NCBI GenBank assembly: GCA_033964015.1
Contig: CM066914.1
Span: 33,525,492-33,589,491 of the forward strand
Direction: 5' to 3'
Origin: Scolanthus callimorphus
Taxonomy: Eukaryota; Cnidaria; Anthozoa; Actiniaria; Edwardsiidae
DNA: 64,000 nucleotides
Part shown: positions 34,243 to 44,649 of the stretch, piece by piece
How positions within the stretch are numbered: the stretch's first letter is position 1
How the letters are laid out: each line of letters opens with the position of its first letter
Made by a program: the position numbers and the translations under genes
Notes under the pieces: model-generated
The model's input: the letters and a program-made list of their open reading frames with translations, nothing else
Database searches by the model: none
What the model was told of the DNA's origin: nothing

Positions 34243-34548
34243 CAAATCGTATAGAGCTTACCATTCTGTGTACATTAGTTATCCAATATTTTGAACGAAT
34301 CTTGCTGACTGTTGTCAACTCCATTGTGACCCTTGCGACGAATATAGTCTGCGTATAGACGCGAGAATCGGTGGTTGTATGACAGTAAGATCGTTTCAGT
34401 CTTGTTGTAGCTCATTTCTATCCAGTCATTCGCTCTGCTTCCTACTACAATGATGTTGTCTTCGCGCATTCTCGGGGTAAGTCGTTTGTATTTTCCTTTT
34501 GTGAACTCGTACAGAATGGTTTTCTGACATTCTCGGATCCAAAATTCC
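34243..34548 (-). pseudogene. BEL-2 integrase N-terminal zinc domain, HH half
   Basis: The frame at 34469-34275 shows the linker from RNase H and the H-x-x-H half of the integrase zinc finger (NHRFSRLYADYIRRKGHNG). A one-base frame change near 34310 puts the following K-I-R-S-K-Y-W stretch in another frame, which continues to the YR element border at 34242. The preceding junction at about 34551-34565 carries three GTGAC/GTGAG units; two extra 5-base units explain the frame change from the RT-RNase H ORF. Confidence 0.75.
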
Positions 34549-36759
34549 TCACGTCACGTCACGGGGTGTTAACAATTTAGTTGCATTTTTCCAGGATGGT
34601 TTCGGATCTCTTGAATAGAAATTGAGTACTCTAGCTGTTACTCGTATCAACTTGATGTAACTAGAGTAGCGTTCGATGTCAATTCGTTTAGCTAAAGTGT
34701 CTTCTGTTATAGCTTCAGTTGTCATAACTGTCTTCAGTAAATCTGGAAGTTCTTGTTTTTCTGTTATGTGCCTGTTTATTGGCCATTCAGATTCTGGAAG
34801 TGTCAAAAATTCAGGGCCCTTTTGCCAGATACTGTCGGCTCTTATTTCATCTGGTTTCTTTCCTCGTGTTAACCAGTCTGCTACATTTTGCTTGCTTTCG
34901 ATCCAATACCAATCTTGTGGGTTGGTCCCTTCCTGTATCTCTCCGATTCGAGTTGCGGCGAAAGTGTTAAATCCGTAGGACTCCTTTTGGATCATTCCGT
35001 ATACGATTTGTGAGTCTACTAAGTGGTAATATTTTTGGAATTGGTATCTTGATTCAGTTGCAAGAACGGTTTTCAAACGCTTGTTTAATATTGCTCCACA
35101 TAACTCGATTCGGTCAATTGATATCTTCTTAGTCGGCGAGAGTCTGTTCTTTGATATTATAAGCCTGGATTCAAATTGTCCGTTGGTTAGATTCCATCTT
35201 GCATATGCGCATGCTCCGTAAGAATTATCTGATCCATCACTGAAAATAATAAGGGTAGGTTCTCCTACAGAGTTGGCTGGTTTGATGCATCGGCTACATG
35301 CAATGTTTTCCATATTGCTTAGGTCAGAGAAGAATATCATCCAGTCTTGAGTATGCTTTTCTGGAATCGGGTCGTCCCAGTCTAGCTTGTTTTCACTCGC
35401 CCATAATTGTCTCATCAGAATCTTCGCTCTGACTGTGTATGGAGCTGCAATCCCCAGAGGATCGTATATTCTATTTATTTGAGATAAAATGATTCTCTTG
35501 GTCAATAAGTGTGGTATTTCTTTGAGGAGGCGATCTTCTTTGGTATTATCAATATGCATATGATGTGTCTTCTTTTTTGTCAGAGAGAAATCTTTTTTGA
35601 CCTCGAAATAAAATTTGTCTGTGTTCGGTTGCCAAGCCATCCCTAGAACCTTTTCGGAGGGTGTATCTTGAGCGTCAGGGAACATTGTCTTCTCTTGACT
35701 GGTGTCGTTGGAATATATCCATTCTTTGATTTTGAATCCTCCCTTCGCTAGTAGCTCTTCTATCTGTTGTGTGAGCTGCTTAGCTTGTTGTTTGTTTGTG
35801 ACACTATCTATAATGTCATCCATATATGAATTTGTTTTAATGACTCTTGCAGCGTGAGGATGTTCTTTGATACCGAGATCAGCTGTTTTCCTCATCGCGA
35901 CGGTTGCAATTGTCCCAGAGGGTTTATCTCCAAAGGATACTCGTGTAATGATATATGTATCAGGATTTCTTGCGGTTTCCATATCACGCGATAAGAAGCG
36001 ATGTGTATGTTGTTCAAGAGTCTTGGTTCTAACCGTATGGTACATCTTTTTCACATCCCCTATGAAACCAATCTCGTTTTCTCTGAATCTAATTAATACT
36101 CCTAAGAGGTTGTTTAAAAGGTCTGGTCCCTTAGCCCAATAATCGTTCAATAAATGTCCCATATAATTCGCGCTGCTGTGGAAAACTATTCTAACAGGGG
36201 TGGATTTCGATTCGGGCTTTACGACTTCGTGATGTGATATATAATGTACTGGTCCTTTATAAACATCCATTTCCTCTTTTGTAAGTTTCCGGGCAACTCC
36301 TCTTTCTACCATGTCCTCTAGTTGTCGTTGATATGTTTCTGCGTGGTCAGGCGTTTTCTCAAGACGTCGTTCTGTCGATAGGAGACGTCGTTCTGTCGAT
36401 AGGAGGCGTCCCATTGCGGCTCTTCTGTTATCTGGTAGGCTAGCGGGATCTTTAATCCAGGAATACGAAGTTACCCAAACGTTTTCTTGTTCGTCGAAAT
36501 GCAGATTACTTTCTATCAATTTCAATTCTCGTTCTTCTTTCAGGGTATAATTTTTGCCTCCTGGCTGACATTTTCCGCACTTGCATCCTTCACAACGCGG
36601 AGTGCACTCTACTCCTAGGTTTTCAAGATTGTAGAAATCGGAAATCTCAGATCCCTTAGCATAGTTCACTTGTACATCGTATTGCAGCAGTGTTTTGGAT
36701 TCCTTTATCGTTGGAGGTTGTATACCGGCTATACATGGTCCGAATCTATTTCTTAACAA
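34549..36759 (-). CDS. BEL-2 reverse transcriptase and RNase H
   Basis: An uninterrupted 736-codon frame. Residues 51-66 hold a Cys cluster typical of the Pao protease-RT linker, residues about 140-340 the polymerase with FIGDVKKMYH (catalytic Asp about 235) and SYMDDIID (312-315), then the connection and an RNase H-like region with FSDGS (507-510), RIELCGA and HLVDSQIVYG, ending near the integrase linker (VADWLTRG at about residue 655). The 7-residue repeat RRLLSTE occurs twice at residues about 117-131 because of a 21-bp tandem duplication (36363-36404). The frame is open, but upstream and downstream junctions are shifted, so no complete Pol can be made. Confidence 0.9.
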   Translation of the reverse strand: MLRNRFGPCIAGIQPPTIKESKTLLQYDVQVNYAKGSEISDFYNLENLGVECTPRCEGCKCGKCQPGGKNYTLKEERELKLIESNLHFDEQENVWVTSYSWIKDPASLPDNRRAAMGRLLSTERRLLSTERRLEKTPDHAETYQRQLEDMVERGVARKLTKEEMDVYKGPVHYISHHEVVKPESKSTPVRIVFHSSANYMGHLLNDYWAKGPDLLNNLLGVLIRFRENEIGFIGDVKKMYHTVRTKTLEQHTHRFLSRDMETARNPDTYIITRVSFGDKPSGTIATVAMRKTADLGIKEHPHAARVIKTNSYMDDIIDSVTNKQQAKQLTQQIEELLAKGGFKIKEWIYSNDTSQEKTMFPDAQDTPSEKVLGMAWQPNTDKFYFEVKKDFSLTKKKTHHMHIDNTKEDRLLKEIPHLLTKRIILSQINRIYDPLGIAAPYTVRAKILMRQLWASENKLDWDDPIPEKHTQDWMIFFSDLSNMENIACSRCIKPANSVGEPTLIIFSDGSDNSYGACAYARWNLTNGQFESRLIISKNRLSPTKKISIDRIELCGAILNKRLKTVLATESRYQFQKYYHLVDSQIVYGMIQKESYGFNTFAATRIGEIQEGTNPQDWYWIESKQNVADWLTRGKKPDEIRADSIWQKGPEFLTLPESEWPINRHITEKQELPDLLKTVMTTEAITEDTLAKRIDIERYSSYIKLIRVTARVLNFYSRDPKPSWKNATKLLTPRDVT

Positions 36760-37286
36760 TAATAATTTGCTGGTAATTTGAAGACTGCAGATAGTCCGTT
36801 ATTGTTGACTTCTTTAATATCTGATGTTATCTTTTTGATTCCGTAAACTTCAAAAATGACTTCTTTCCCTTGAAGGTCGATGAGAGGTAGTCTGTATTTC
36901 TTGGATGTAATACTTTCTCTTTCTGCTCCTACCTTCACAAGAGATAATTGCACGGTGGAGCTTTTGGAGCTTCCATGGAGCTTTTGCGCTTTCGCTCGGC
37001 TGTTTGTTATGAAACTCAGTGTTGACGCGTTGTCCCACATTACATTCAGAGTGCCTCTCTTAGTTCTGATTTTCTGTATTTGAAGCATACACTGGTCTTT
37101 ATCTGGGTTCGCGCAAGTGTTGGTGGAACCTGCAATATCTGTTTCAGTCTGAGCTTGGGTGTTGCATTCTTCGTGTAGTGTTACATGATGCTTTTTATTG
37201 ATACCACATTCCTTTTCTTTTCTGCATCTTCTCCATCTATGTCCGGTCCTGAGACAACACCAACATGCTCCTTTCTCTTTTAGCAT
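36753..37286 (-). pseudogene. BEL-2 zinc knuckle and aspartic protease region
   Basis: Starts with the nucleocapsid knuckle CWCCLRTGHRWRRC and a second Cys/His group, then a DUF1758-like retropepsin with the catalytic-site region WDNASTLSFI (Asp followed by Asn-Ala, not the usual Thr/Ser-Gly). The frame shifts at about 36755-36790 into the RT frame, and the C-terminal part of the protease appears shortened. It normally cleaves the Gag-Pol polyprotein. Confidence 0.8.
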
Positions 37287-38259
37287 GGCCAGTCGTTCTT
37301 GTGCGGACTTCGAGAGATAGAGTCTGCATTGCTCGTATCATGTTTTCCATTCTCGTGAAATAGGCACTTTAAAGCTCCATCTTCGTTACCAGTGATATGG
37401 CTAGCTGCTGCTCTGATCGATTGTGAATGATTAGTTCTAAGATCGGCCGAATCATATTCAATTGCTCGTTTCTGATTTAACAAAAACTTAAGTAGTTTCT
37501 CAAACTTGTTGGATTTCTTAATGTTGCTTGTATCTGAGCTAACCATTTTGACCCATTCTTTCCTTGCATCGGGAGGTAATTTCTTCTCGATGATACTTAT
37601 CGAGCTCGTTGTCGTGATTTCATCTTGTATTTGAAGGTGAGCTAGGGCTCTGTATCCGTCTTCAACAATGTCGATGAATTCAAGAAATTTCTTGTGCTCT
37701 CCGTCTTTGATAATCTTAAAACGTTTAATGTCATTTATGATAACGTCAGCCACTTTTGCCGAATCACCATACTTCTCGTCTAATCGACGCCACATATCGT
37801 CAATATCATCGTCCACGTTCTTAACTTGTTTCAGGGGTTCCGTCCCAAGACAGGATCTCAAGATGTATGCTGCGGTACTAGGGGTCGTTGTGTGTAGCAC
37901 TTGACTTTCGAAATCTTTCTTAAATCGTGGGTAATCTCTTATTTCTCCATCAAACTGGTGGATTTTAAAGCAGTGGATTTTAAAGCTTTTGCCCCAATAC
38001 AACATTGGGTACCAGTTGTGACTCTTGAACAAGCTGTGACTACAGTCTGGGTACCAGTTGCAACTTTTGAACAAGCTGTAACTGCAGTTGTGTTGAGAGC
38101 TTCTAAATTAAAACTGCAATTATCTGTGCTGCTGGTTGAGGTGTTTACTTTGCCTTTTCCAACTACAGTATCAGTATTGCAACTATCTTCCACAGTTTCA
38201 GACCTATCTGAATTATCTACCTCCTGAGCTGTTGGTTGTGCTCTAGCCATCTCTACCAT
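37280..38259 (-). pseudogene. BEL-2 gag, frameshifted
   Basis: Residues after about 37970 match the Pao gag (DUF1759-type) pattern: FDGEIRDYPRFKKDFE, then ILRSCLG, then W-R-R-L-D-E-K-YGD. The N-terminal piece (38259-37939, starting MVEMARAQP) is in a different frame and contains near-repeats of TAVTACSKVATGTQ. The two frames meet around 37950-37980, where the unit AAATCCACTG is also repeated. Just upstream, TTTTTTTAG|G at 38268-38276 resembles a 3' splice site. No LTR is seen above. Confidence 0.75.
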
Positions 38260-38464
38260 TTGTAAAACCTAAAAAAATAATACAAAAGCAATAGCTTTGC
38301 TACAAAATGATCAAAGGGAGATTCAATGGATGGTTTTTATCATGATCACTTTAAAAAAGTGAGAAATGTGATTCTAGAGAAAAATGCATTCCACTTCACA
38401 AAAACGGTTATTGTATGAGAAATAGCAGCTTTAGCTTTATACACTGACCCCGTTCTGTCAGCCT

Positions 38465-38497
<33 letters not shown>

Positions 38498-38850
38498 TCC
38501 CCTATTTGGGGGCGGGGGTGCTCGTCAGGAACTTTCGATTTTACCCCTAAAAGGTACTAAACATGACGTCACTCAGTTTATTTTCACCCCTAAAATAAAA
38601 GGTACCAAAGAGATGTATTTTCCCTCGTAATTTTCTCTCGTATTTTTTACGAGGGACAATACGTCTGATATTCAGGCTACCAACAAGTGTGATTTGCTTG
38701 ATTTGCTAGAACGGACCTCTAACAGGTACCTATCTGGAAAAAATTGCAAGTTTTCAAAGTTTACCCCTAAGAGGTACCAGAGGCCTGATTTTAAACCCTA
38801 AAAGATACGACGAACACCCACGCCCAAAAAATATAGTAGTCCCCCCCTGG
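38465..38850. mobile_element. GGTACC-rich MITE with a 30-base G run
   Basis: Inverted ends GGGGGCGGGGGTGCTCGTC and GACGAACACCCACGCCC. The interior repeats CCCCTAAAAGGTACC-like units. Related copies: 52253-52526, and a fragment at 56145-56300. The G homopolymer at about 38467-38496 may be a sequencing-length artefact. Confidence 0.65.
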
Positions 38851-39137
38851 GTCTGTCAGGGACAAGGGATCTCACAAAAAAGTTCCAAAGACATATGTAC
38901 ACCCCTCAATTTTTTTAAATGCTTTAATTTACATAAAACGTCTATATGCGTTTTTTACTGTTTTCTGTTTCTCGACGATGACAATGCCATGACCGTTTAA
39001 TTGATTTTTTTTTTTAGCCGTAAATAATTTAATCTTTCGATTACTTTCGTCCTCGCACTCTGGGTGAACTGTGCAAAAACATGAACATGCTATACGCAAA
39101 ATGCCAAGCGTTTTTGTTTCCCTCTCCTCAAACGCCC
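38851..39137. other. Spacer without features
   Basis: AT-rich, no open frame or repeat that I can support. Confidence 0.4.
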
Positions 39138-39164
39138 TTACAACTCCATCTCTTGACTTCTTAC

Positions 39165-39530
39165 CTCGCGCCTTAACTCGAGTTTGTCACGAGTTTTCTG
39201 CCTCTCTATACTGAGAAGCCTAGGCTGTTTTGGTGGCCTTGAATTTAAACGAGAAAATGACTCGGAAGGTAGTGCAACTCGTTTAAGAGTCCGCCTGCAT
39301 TTTTCACCCGTGAGTGCTTCTCGAACATCAGATGGCTCAAAACAATCATCAGTAAAGTGGTTACTGCATACAAAGCAATTCTCGATGTCGACATCTTCCC
39401 AGTTAGACCTCTGGATCCTTTCTATCCAGGCGTCTCGTAAAGCTCCTTTTGGAATCCGATGGTAACTGACGTTTTTTCCCTTTGTTTTTGTAGAATAGTT
39501 AGTACAATGCAGCACACAGCAATTAACCAT
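39165..39530 (-). CDS. THAP-domain exon
   Basis: ATG at 39530. Residues 1-85 form a THAP zinc finger: C4/C5 and C9 (NCCVLHCTN), the Lys-rich loop, a conserved Trp (W about 35) and C-x2-H (CFVCSNHF), with the following F and the basic region. The domain binds DNA specifically. After residue about 100 it turns Arg/Lys/Glu-rich and probably coiled. The open frame runs on to a stop at 39138, but a consensus donor CGCGAG|GTAAGA at 39165 suggests splicing there to an exon that is no longer present; BEL-2 begins 900 bp downstream. THAP domains occur both in host factors and in P-element and Kolobok transposases. The location near a TTAA end (40474) favours the latter. Confidence 0.75.
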
Positions 39531-40173
39531 GGTTTAATTAACATATTTATGGCGATAGTTCTACAAGTTCAATTATTGTGTCGAGACTAACCATGACTTA
39601 AGGTTGTTTTGCACGGCGCACGCTGTTCTGCGCACAGACGCGCGATCAATTCGTTCGAAAATGACGCAATCGAGCGCGCGCGCGCAAGCTAAATATCCTC
39701 ATTTGAGCTAGAAACACCAAGAAAAAGTCGCTTTTTGGGATATTGCGCGAAAACAAGATTGGGCACCCCAATTTTTATTTTACCATTTTGATAAGACTAT
39801 CATTCCCCTGTTATTAAAAGGTTTAAAGAAATTTCCACGACAAGTTTTTGGGCTATCGTCATAAAAAGCCCCAAAATGAGACACCAAAGACTCTCAAATT
39901 ATCACGAGCGGTGCGCACATTTTTGCACATTTTCAAGAGTAGCGTCAACACACATAGAAAATTAAACATTCTAATGTTCGTCCTAGGTAGTGAAGCATCC
40001 AACAGTTCTGTTCAAACTTGCAAGCGAACAGGATTGCTTCATTAGTGAGCGTTTTATCACAATTTTCTTGTTTCACGTATTCTTTTTATTTCATATTTTC
40101 ATTCCTTATATACTAAATAGTAAATAGACAAATTAAGAAATAAATTCTACGACAAGTTTTATTTCAGGGGAAT
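39531..40173. other. Upstream region of the THAP exon
   Basis: CpG-containing sequence with several GCGC blocks at 39600-39690 (GCGCACGCTG, GAGCGCGCGCGCGCAAG) that could be a promoter. The open frame 39848-40045 has no domain. Confidence 0.35.
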
Positions 40174-40474
40174 TACCTTAAACAAACTCGAGCAAAGCGA
40201 AAAGAGACGAGCGAAACAAAAACTTTGCAGGAAGGCAGCAAAGGCGGGCCGATTTGACGCAGTGACGTCACGACAAACCGCTGACAGACAAACCGCTGAC
40301 AGGAATTTTGCTCCCGCGTTGAAAAGAACGAAGTCGGCGTTCGAAGCAGTTTCGACGTTTTTTTTTTTCCAAAAAAGTAATCCCTATAAAATAAAACCGA
40401 CTTCGGAAACGCAATCAAAATTTTATAACTATTTCTCTCCCGAAAGGACGTTTTAGACTTTATTTCCCCTTTAA
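40174..40474 (-). repeat. TTAA-anchored end homologous to 22086-22360, inverted
   Basis: Reading from TTAA at 40474 inward on the minus strand gives AGGGGAAATAAAGTC, then TTTATTTTATAGGGATTA, GCGGGAGCAAAATTCC, CAGCGG, TGACGTCACTGCGTCAAATCGGCC. The same blocks occur in the same order at 22086-22300. CAGCGGTTTGTC is duplicated in this copy. It is either the opposite TIR of one large element or the 5' end of another copy. Confidence 0.65.
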
Positions 40475-41436
40475 GAAGTTCTTTACAATTTCGCGCAGAG
40501 GAGTGTGCTGATAATTCCGCTCTTGTTTTTTTTTCTTTTGTTTTCGTTTCAGGTGCCATGCTTAATCATGTTTATAGACGAAGCGACCGATAGTTAATGG
40601 ATGTCAATGACTCAAAGGTAAATAAATCACACCGACAAAACATTGTGTTCCTGAGGGGAGCAATACAACATTTCAAACCTCGTATTCTAGGCGTCAAAGC
40701 ACGAGGAATAACACGGCTTCTCGTGCGGAGTTCGAAAACAATCCTTCAAAAAAATTTCAATTTTTGTTTGTTTGTTTGATCCTTTTTTTTTGGGCTTTTG
40801 TCCTTGGTTATCACACAAGGGGACTGGTTGGCCAATAACACTAAATACAAGGCAGCCAAGGCGTTTGTTAATAGGTTACCCATGTTGATAACATGCCAGA
40901 CACATCTAGACTTTGGTCCAGTTCACAACCCAGCGATGGGTGCTCGCCTGATAAGTAAACGTTCAAGGCACTTCCTAGCGTGGACCCGAAGCCAACGCCT
41001 AGCTTGAAAAACACCCAATGGACAGCATACTTTGAGCAGTCCAATAAAAAGTGCGACCTGCCACACAAGCATGAGAGCCGACCGGCTCTATTAGTTTCGC
41101 TGACCATCTCAATGGTCATCTCAAGTAATTCTTTTAAGTGCTACTAGTCAAGGCAAAAATGGTAAAAAAAGCTTTCAAAATAGCGAAGATCGTCGTCTGG
41201 ACTATATAGCTGACCATCCCTGTTGTATGGTAATGTGCTAGTTTTTTTGTGGCGTGATAACTTTCCAATTTCTTAGGTAAACATCTTTGACATGACCTAT
41301 CAACAATTTAGTGGCAATCTTCGTTATTTGAAAAATATATTAAATGGGCTTTCAATGGCTACTACAGTTACAGTTTTTGAAAATCTCACCCACTGCATTG
41401 CGCCGAAAGTATGAACATGTGCGCGCACATCAATAT
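40475..41436. other. Anonymous DNA
   Basis: Short open frames only, no recognisable domain or repeat. Confidence 0.4.
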
Positions 41437-41710
41437 ACAATCAGCGACAAAATTGTTGATAAAAATTACGCACGTACCCGCTTTTCTGTTCGAATCGCAA
41501 AGCCTTGTATCAACCAGTTTAAAATTCGCCTCTGTCACTCCTCAACCCCCAGCCCCCCATTTCAATGTTGTTTACCGACGCTAGAAACCTTGGGGATCAA
41601 CATTGAATAGGGGGAGGGGGGATTACTTAGATTTATTTTAGAATATTGGGTCTTAAGTATAGAAAACTGATTTTGAAAGCATTTTATCAAGCATTTATGT
41701 CGCTGATTGT
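41437..41710. mobile_element. MITE, 274 bp, copy 1
   Basis: Inverted ends ACAATCAGCGACA and TGTCGCTGATTGT. It is essentially identical to the copy at 43079-43353, differing by one C in a C-run. Short open frames in both copies are by-products. Confidence 0.85.
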
Positions 41711-43078
41711 CTGAGCTCCCGTGCGCGCGGTTTTTCCCGGTTTACGTCTAAAGGGCCGGGTTTGATCAAGTAAAAACTCGATAGGTTTAAAGAGAACGAT
41801 GCTTGCAAGGATCGAGGCGTTGTTTTGAGGTATTTTCTATGAAGTGCTGAAGTTCAGGGGGAAAAATCATCATTTTTTATTTGCTGAAAATGACGTAGAA
41901 AATCCCGCGCGCAGGAACAAGGCTATCAATTGAACCTCTATGGCTGCTGGAAATTTATCACATGCTTAACGAAGCGACCTTAACAACATTAAAAGTTTAT
42001 GTTTAGGTTAAATGCCCAAGTACATTGAAAGAGAGGTCTAAATCGAACGCTTAGCATTGAATACAGGGTTTAAAAACGAACATCGAAAATCTCAATTTCA
42101 GCTTACAGGAAAAAGGGACAGATGAGTTGCTCTGAACACGATAAAGGACCTCATATTTTCAGGATATCTTGTCAAATTGGTTTCCTGATGCTATAGCATA
42201 AACCATTTTCAGACAGGTCTTCGGAAATATTGCAACTATTCGGAAACAATAAGACCCTAGCCAGATTTTCATCACATTTCTTGGTGAGACTGGGCGACCG
42301 AAGACAGTGAAAAATGCCGTCTTCCCAAATTTTGTTTTTATTTCTCAAGTATTTTAGGATGAAAAAGGCCAGAGAACGAGAATATATGCATTGCTGACAT
42401 TCTCTTGGACAAAAATAATTATAATCTAGCAATATTTCGTACTTTAACCAGAAAATGGTGCACGCTTAACCATCGGCTATGAAATATAAACAAAGAGTCT
42501 CTACTTCTATTATTATAGTGTTCGCCATGGTTAAGCGTGAAATTAGACAAGGAAATTAATTTCGGCCAGGTAAAGTTGTTTTATCCTACTTTTTGCTCAC
42601 GTTATTTTGCATTTATTACTTGCCTTTAACTGGTGGTGATTTTAAGTCTCTATTTGACAATCTTTTCAAAATATAGCACATCTTCGCGCGTTTCTTACTT
42701 AACCGGAAGTGAGACACGGGCTATGACGTCATCGTCCCCACGGCTTTTGACTGTGATTTTTGAGAGAAATACATTCCTACAAAACATCACTGACACAGGA
42801 AGTGCCCGAATTTCGTCCTACTTCAACATTCCTGACAGTGAGATTTCAAATGTAACGTTTAGCTTGAACATGTAGGTTAGGAATATTTTCATTGCTCATC
42901 TATAGGAGATTTTCTTTCAAGTGAGGCAATTTCCAGTGAAATTTCTGTTGATTGTCTACTGTAAAATGCTTGAAAACTTAGCTTCAAACACTTTAGAATG
43001 TCCTGCCTCCTATTATTCTACCAATTGTTTGCCGTTAAAACCTTATTTATGCGTCATTTCCAAAAATCGATTTTTCAG

Positions 43079-43353
43079 ACAATCAGCGACAAAATTGTTG
43101 ATAAAAATTACGCACGTACCCGCTTTTCTGTTCGAATCGCAAAGCCTTGTATCAACCAGTTTAAAATTCGCCTCTGTCACTCCTCAACCCCCAGCCCCCC
43201 CATTTCAATGTTGTTTACCGACGCTAGAAACCTTGGGGATCAACATTGAATAGGGGGAGGGGGGATTACTTAGATTTATTTTAGAATATTGGGTCTTAAG
43301 TATAGAAAACTGATTTTGAAAGCATTTTATCAAGCATTTATGTCGCTGATTGT
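43079..43353. mobile_element. MITE, 275 bp, copy 2
   Basis: Same ends and sequence as 41437-41710; flanking DNA differs, so this is transposition, not a larger duplication. The near-identity implies recent movement. Confidence 0.85.
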
Positions 43354-44649
43354 AGCTGAAATGGTCTATTGCACGATCGCATTTCTTGACACAAAGGAAC
43401 TGACCCTACTGACACCTGCCGTCGAACCTACCCAGAAACTCTCACAGGACGCTACACAGAACACTGCCGCTGAATCCGACGTAGAGAGAGCACGGACTTT
43501 TAGTTGGAAACGACGTCAAGGGGTGGCTTAGAGGAACGGCAATTGTCTGTGCTTATCGAGCAGAGATCTGGAAAGACAAAGGGAGAGAGAAGAAGCCGTT
43601 ATAGCACTCGTGCACCTCGGTTTTATTCAAATAAACGATCAAGTTATCTGCCTTGGAAGTTAATCTTGTTTTAGTCCAAATTTTGCAGCAAAACGCAAAG
43701 CAAGTAAGCATAATTTCGGGTTTCTCTGATCTGGAGTAACGTATAACAGAGTTGCGGGATTATTAAAGGAACAGCAGAAAAAATACAGAAGATTTGCATT
43801 TGATTGATTTAACAAATCATTACAATGCCAGATGAAGAGCCTCCTCGGGGATATGCTGGCATTATATTATTATTATATAGAGAAGTAGCTAGCTTCGCTT
43901 CTAGCCATGCTTTCCCTCCCACCAGTGATTGCTGGGAGGTTAACCGAGTGGCCGTGCTCTCTACTCGCTAGCTTAGCTTGACTATTCCGGCTGCACTAGC
44001 CTGCCTAGCACTTTTCGGATTATCGACTCTACCTCCCATAGCACTATCTTTTGCATATGTTCCGCCAATTTCGTCATCATCAATATTTCTCTGTACAGCC
44101 TTTACAGCTTGCCTCACTTCGAGTCATCCAATAAACTACTGGCACCACTCCAGCTCTGTAGTCACTTCTTCTTTCCCTTGTCTCGAATGACAACTGTTGG
44201 TATTTCACCAATTTGTACACGTTTCATCAACATGTACACGTATACTGTGAACTCTTATTTTGCCAAAACGTTACTGCTCGTCCACGAAACATGCATGTAA
44301 GACAAAGGCTAATATATAGCATAGACTGTGTAGCTCTAATGGTACCTGTATAAAACTGATGAAGTGGCAGAAACGAAAAGTTTGCTATATATTTTAGCGC
44401 TTTATATTCCAAAACTTATCAATTTCATTGACATGAATCATGTATGTTCGCCAGTGCAAACAAGACGATGATATTAATTTGCCTTTCCAGTTTTCATAAT
44501 AGTAAGGTTTTTGGGGGAAATATTTCCATTCTTTAATGGTATTTTAATACCATTAAAAGGATCAATAATATGATTTTTTGGCCGCGTAATAGAGGTAATA
44601 ATAACAATTGGAACCGGAAAATAGAAATTATCCATGTGCTTCCCATGAA
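43354..44649. other. No supported gene
   Basis: An open stretch continues from the MITE edge to a stop at 43531 and could include an exon, but no domain is visible. A 28-bp palindrome centred near 44537 (TTAATGGTATTTTAATACCATTAAAA) is the only structure I note. Confidence 0.35.

Larger units (their letters stand above)
27961..38259 (-). mobile_element. BEL/Pao retroelement (BEL-2), interrupted
   Basis: Order on the minus strand: gag (38259-37280), CCHC and protease (37286-36753), reverse transcriptase and RNase H (36759-34549), integrase start (34549-34243), then a 5.3 kb foreign element (28968-34242), then the rest of integrase (28967-27961). This is the BEL/Pao order. No 5' LTR or primer-binding site is found above 38260, so the 5' end is truncated. 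Removing the foreign element brings the two integrase parts together in frame, which shows that it arrived later. Confidence 0.85.

Noticed and set aside
34676..36142. Plus-strand open frames over the BEL-2 polymerase
   Set aside because: They are shadows of the 736-codon reverse-transcriptase frame on the minus strand.
27525..38400. A complete pair of LTRs around BEL-2
   Set aside because: The stretch below 27890 looks LTR-like, but I found no matching sequence above 38260, so a pair cannot be supported.
38467..38496. 30-base G homopolymer as a functional G-quadruplex
   Set aside because: It lies at the edge of a MITE with G-rich ends; homopolymer length is unreliable in sequencing and no gene is nearby.
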